NCBI GenBank assembly: GCA_018334525.1
Contig: JAGXLT010000051.1
Coordinates: 1 to 6,856 of the forward strand
Direction of reading: 5' to 3'
Length of the DNA: 6,856 bases
Origin: Gammaproteobacteria bacterium
Lineage (GTDB): Bacteria; Pseudomonadota; Gammaproteobacteria; Nitrococcales; Nitrococcaceae
The first letter of the stretch is position 1. Each line of letters opens with the position of its first letter. The position numbers and the translations under genes are program-made. Positions 5,029 to 6,856 of the stretch are shown piece after piece. The notes under the pieces were generated by a model, which was not told the origin of the DNA, ran no database searches, and saw only the letters and a program-made list of their open reading frames with translations.

Positions 5029-6087
5029 ATGAGTAAACAAATCAAAGTTTCGATTCAGCACCTATACAAGATCTTTGGCGATGATCCGCAAAGCGCGCTT
5101 AAGCAGGTAGAAGCCGGCATGGGCAAAACAGAGCTGCTGGATCAGTACAACCATGTGCTGGGCTTACAAGATATTAATGTCGAGATGGCGGATGGTGAGA
5201 TCACCGTCATCATGGGTCTTTCGGGCTCCGGTAAATCAACACTGATTCGCCACCTGAATCGGTTAATTGAACCGACCGCCGGGCAGATTATGGTGGACGG
5301 TGACGATGTGATGTCGTTCGGCCCGGAGGCGCTGCGTAAGCTTAGACGAGAAAGAATGTCGATGGTGTTCCAGAAATTTGCGTTGCTGCCGCATCGCACG
5401 GTTCTGGAAAATGCGGCAACGCCGTTGTTGGTGCGTGGCTTCAATAAGCAAGAAGCATTAAGCGAGGGGCGCAAGTGGCTTGATCGAGTCGGGCTGCAGG
5501 GCAACCATAACCAGCACCCGCATCAACTTTCAGGCGGCATGCAGCAGCGCGTGGGTATCGCACGGGCGTTAACGTCAAACTCAGACATCATGCTGATGGA
5601 CGAGGCATTCTCGGCGCTGGATCCGCTCATTCGTACTGACATGCAGGATCTTTTGCTGGAACTGCAAACTGAGCTGAACAAAACCATCGTCTTTATTACC
5701 CATGACCTGGACGAGGCGCTAAAGCTTGCCGATCATTTGGTGATATTAAAAGATGGCTATATCGTGCAGCAGGGTGAGCCGCAGGAGATCCTGCTTAACC
5801 CGAATGATCCGTACATCATCGACTTCATTAGTGATATCAATCGGGCCCGGGTGCTTCGAGTGCGCTCTGTGATGGATCGTGATACCTCGGATTCGGAAAC
5901 CTGCGTTGCTGAGGTAGATGCCGATTCCAATTTGGAGTCACTGATTGCACTATCCAATGGCGATACCAGCCTGAGCTATCGGGTCGTAAAAGACGGCGAG
6001 CTCCTTGGGGTGCTGCATATGCAGAATCTTGTGCGGGCGCTGGTACCGACCGGTGCCGCAGAGGATGGTGTGCGGGGTAAACAGTAA
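5029..6087 (+). CDS. proV: Glycine betaine/proline-type ABC transporter ATPase, with shortened CBS region
   Basis: This subunit hydrolyses ATP on the cytoplasmic face to drive uptake through ProW. Motifs in order: ProV-type N-terminus HLYKIFGDDPQSAL (11-24), Walker A GLSGSGKST (63-71), Q-loop Gln115 in MVFQKFALLPH, signature LSGGMQQR (167-174), Walker B IMLMDEAF with Asp191/Glu192, FSALDPLIR (194-202) typical of ProV/OpuAA, and switch His225 in ITHDLDEA. All catalytic residues are present. After about residue 275 only some 75 residues remain. They resemble one CBS unit (weakly similar to the second CBS of E. coli ProV), while E. coli ProV (400 residues) has two. Start ATG 5029; an AGGGG (5012-5016) lies 12 nt upstream, a rather weak site just past the proW stop. 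A terminator follows the stop. Confidence 0.93.
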   Translation: MSKQIKVSIQHLYKIFGDDPQSALKQVEAGMGKTELLDQYNHVLGLQDINVEMADGEITVIMGLSGSGKSTLIRHLNRLIEPTAGQIMVDGDDVMSFGPEALRKLRRERMSMVFQKFALLPHRTVLENAATPLLVRGFNKQEALSEGRKWLDRVGLQGNHNQHPHQLSGGMQQRVGIARALTSNSDIMLMDEAFSALDPLIRTDMQDLLLELQTELNKTIVFITHDLDEALKLADHLVILKDGYIVQQGEPQEILLNPNDPYIIDFISDINRARVLRVRSVMDRDTSDSETCVAEVDADSNLESLIALSNGDTSLSYRVVKDGELLGVLHMQNLVRALVPTGAAEDGVRGKQ

Positions 6088-6094
6088 GCACATA

Positions 6095-6133
6095 AAAAAT
6101 GCCCGCGAGATATTCCCGCGGGCATTTATTTTC
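6095..6133. terminator. Bidirectional Rho-independent terminator between proV and the porin gene
   Basis: AAATGCCCGCG (6097-6107) and CGCGGGCATTT (6117-6127) form a perfect 11-bp stem with a 9-nt loop. Plus-strand transcripts end in a T-rich tail (6124-6132). On the minus strand the A-rich flank (6094-6099) becomes a run of T. It lies between the proV stop (6087) and the convergent porin stop (6149) and can serve both genes. Confidence 0.88.
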
Positions 6134-6148
6134 GATCAACCGACTGGC

Positions 6149-6856
6149 TTAGTACTCGTAAACGAGACCAACCTCAGTAATCGTATCGGTGCCGTCACTC
6201 CCGGTCACGAGATCGTAACTACCGTACTCAGCGTACATGTAAAAGTCATCAGCCAGATCAAAGTTAACGCCAAAGGCGAACTGGCTCTGATCTTCACCAA
6301 CGTCTTTCGAGACTTCCTGGAAAGCAGCGTAGAGATCGCCGTTGCCATAATCAAACACGGCGGATACGCCGGCGTAGTCTACGTCGTTGCCATCAGCATT
6401 ACCCTGCATGGCATAACGTGCGCCCAGCTCAACGACATCCAGATCGATAATCGCTGCGACACCGACAACCGGGTCTTCTGAATCAAATCCGCTCTCGAGC
6501 GCATTCTCAGACCCACGATCATCATAAGCCGCGTGTAAAGAGATGTTATCGAAGCTGTACTCGATGCCTGCCATCAGGCTGAACTCAAAGTCATCCTGAT
6601 CACTATCGGTTTCATCGGTGACACGCGTCTGAACACGGTACGCAAACCCGTTAAAATCAGGGCTGTAGTACGTGATCATTTTGTCTTCAGACGTCAGGCT
6701 TTCACCATCCAGCGAAGCATTTTCGAACGGATCAGTGGCATCGGTAATCAGATCTTCGAATACGTTATCGATATCTCCAATCGCAACCTCACCGAAGTCG
6801 CCCACTAAGCCGAACGCACTGGCATCACGCTCGATGCTGTCGTCCTCACCAAACAC
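6149..6856 (-). CDS. Gram-negative outer-membrane porin, C-terminal 235 residues, runs in from the right edge
   Basis: The minus-strand frame is open from the window edge to the TAA at 6151-6149, giving 235 residues. The edge codon GTG is almost certainly an internal valine. The protein fits the general trimeric porins of the Gram-negative porin family (Burkholderia/Neisseria OmpC-like type, commonly about 300-400 residues). FGLVGDFGEVAIGDID resembles the strand-turn-strand after the first barrel strands, followed by ITYYSPDFNGFAYRVQ, repeated amphipathic strands of alternating hydrophobic residues, and a C-terminal strand EVGLVYEY with a terminal aromatic (Tyr, where Phe is commoner) as needed for BAM recognition. 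It would let small solutes cross the outer membrane. By hand count it has about 56 Asp+Glu and only 7 Lys+Arg, extremely acidic even for a marine porin. The signal peptide lies outside the window. Pore selectivity cannot be predicted. Confidence 0.85.
   Translation of the reverse strand: MFGEDDSIERDASAFGLVGDFGEVAIGDIDNVFEDLITDATDPFENASLDGESLTSEDKMITYYSPDFNGFAYRVQTRVTDETDSDQDDFEFSLMAGIEYSFDNISLHAAYDDRGSENALESGFDSEDPVVGVAAIIDLDVVELGARYAMQGNADGNDVDYAGVSAVFDYGNGDLYAAFQEVSKDVGEDQSQFAFGVNFDLADDFYMYAEYGSYDLVTGSDGTDTITEVGLVYEY

Noticed and set aside
6005..6481. A 158-codon plus-strand frame spanning the proV end, the terminator and the porin end
   Set aside because: It crosses a bidirectional terminator and two well-supported genes, so it is a shadow frame.
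1..6856. Search by eye for CRISPR repeats, tRNA or rRNA genes, insertion sequence ends, phage genes and toxin-antitoxin or defence genes
   Set aside because: Nothing supportable seen. Coding density is high with ordinary chromosomal genes and no sign of recent transfer.

Overview
The window reads as ordinary chromosomal DNA of a Gammaproteobacterium, probably marine or moderately halophilic. The evidence for Gammaproteobacteria is the orn/rsgA pair, a rhodanese with the active-site loop CQTHHRS known from Azotobacter/Pseudomonas RhdA, and a one-polypeptide class I fumarase that I recall as close to pseudomonad versions. Salt adaptation is suggested by a ProX/ProW/ProV-type betaine transporter and by very acidic exported proteins. 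I cannot name a genus.

Left part (1-2687), housekeeping genes: the 5' third of a class I fumarase gene runs leftward out of the window. It shares a 47-bp divergent promoter region with a rhodanese gene (rhdA-like, 408-1241). That gene converges on, and overlaps by 26 bp, the oligoribonuclease gene orn. orn in turn stands head to head with rsgA, with about 23 bp between start codons. No terminator is visible among these genes.

Middle part (2688-6087), osmoprotectant uptake: a near-consensus sigma-70 promoter (2728-2756) with a 19-bp palindrome between its -35 and -10 boxes starts a leader of about 190 nt. The leader carries a hairpin and an alternating set of CTGCAA/TTGCAG half-sites. It leads into a three-gene ABC transporter: proX (periplasmic binding protein), a Rho-independent terminator, proW (permease) and proV (ATPase). 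The internal terminator probably sets high ProX output relative to ProW and ProV. ProV is short at its C-terminus and appears to keep only one CBS-like unit.

Right part (6088-6856): a bidirectional terminator separates proV from the 3' end of a strongly acidic outer-membrane porin gene that enters from the right on the minus strand.

I found no mobile element, CRISPR array, tRNA/rRNA gene or defence system, and nothing that amounts to a new biological system. The parts worth a second look are regulatory (proX promoter, leader and internal terminator), the single-CBS ProV, and the contrast between acidic exported proteins and a charge-balanced cytoplasmic protein.
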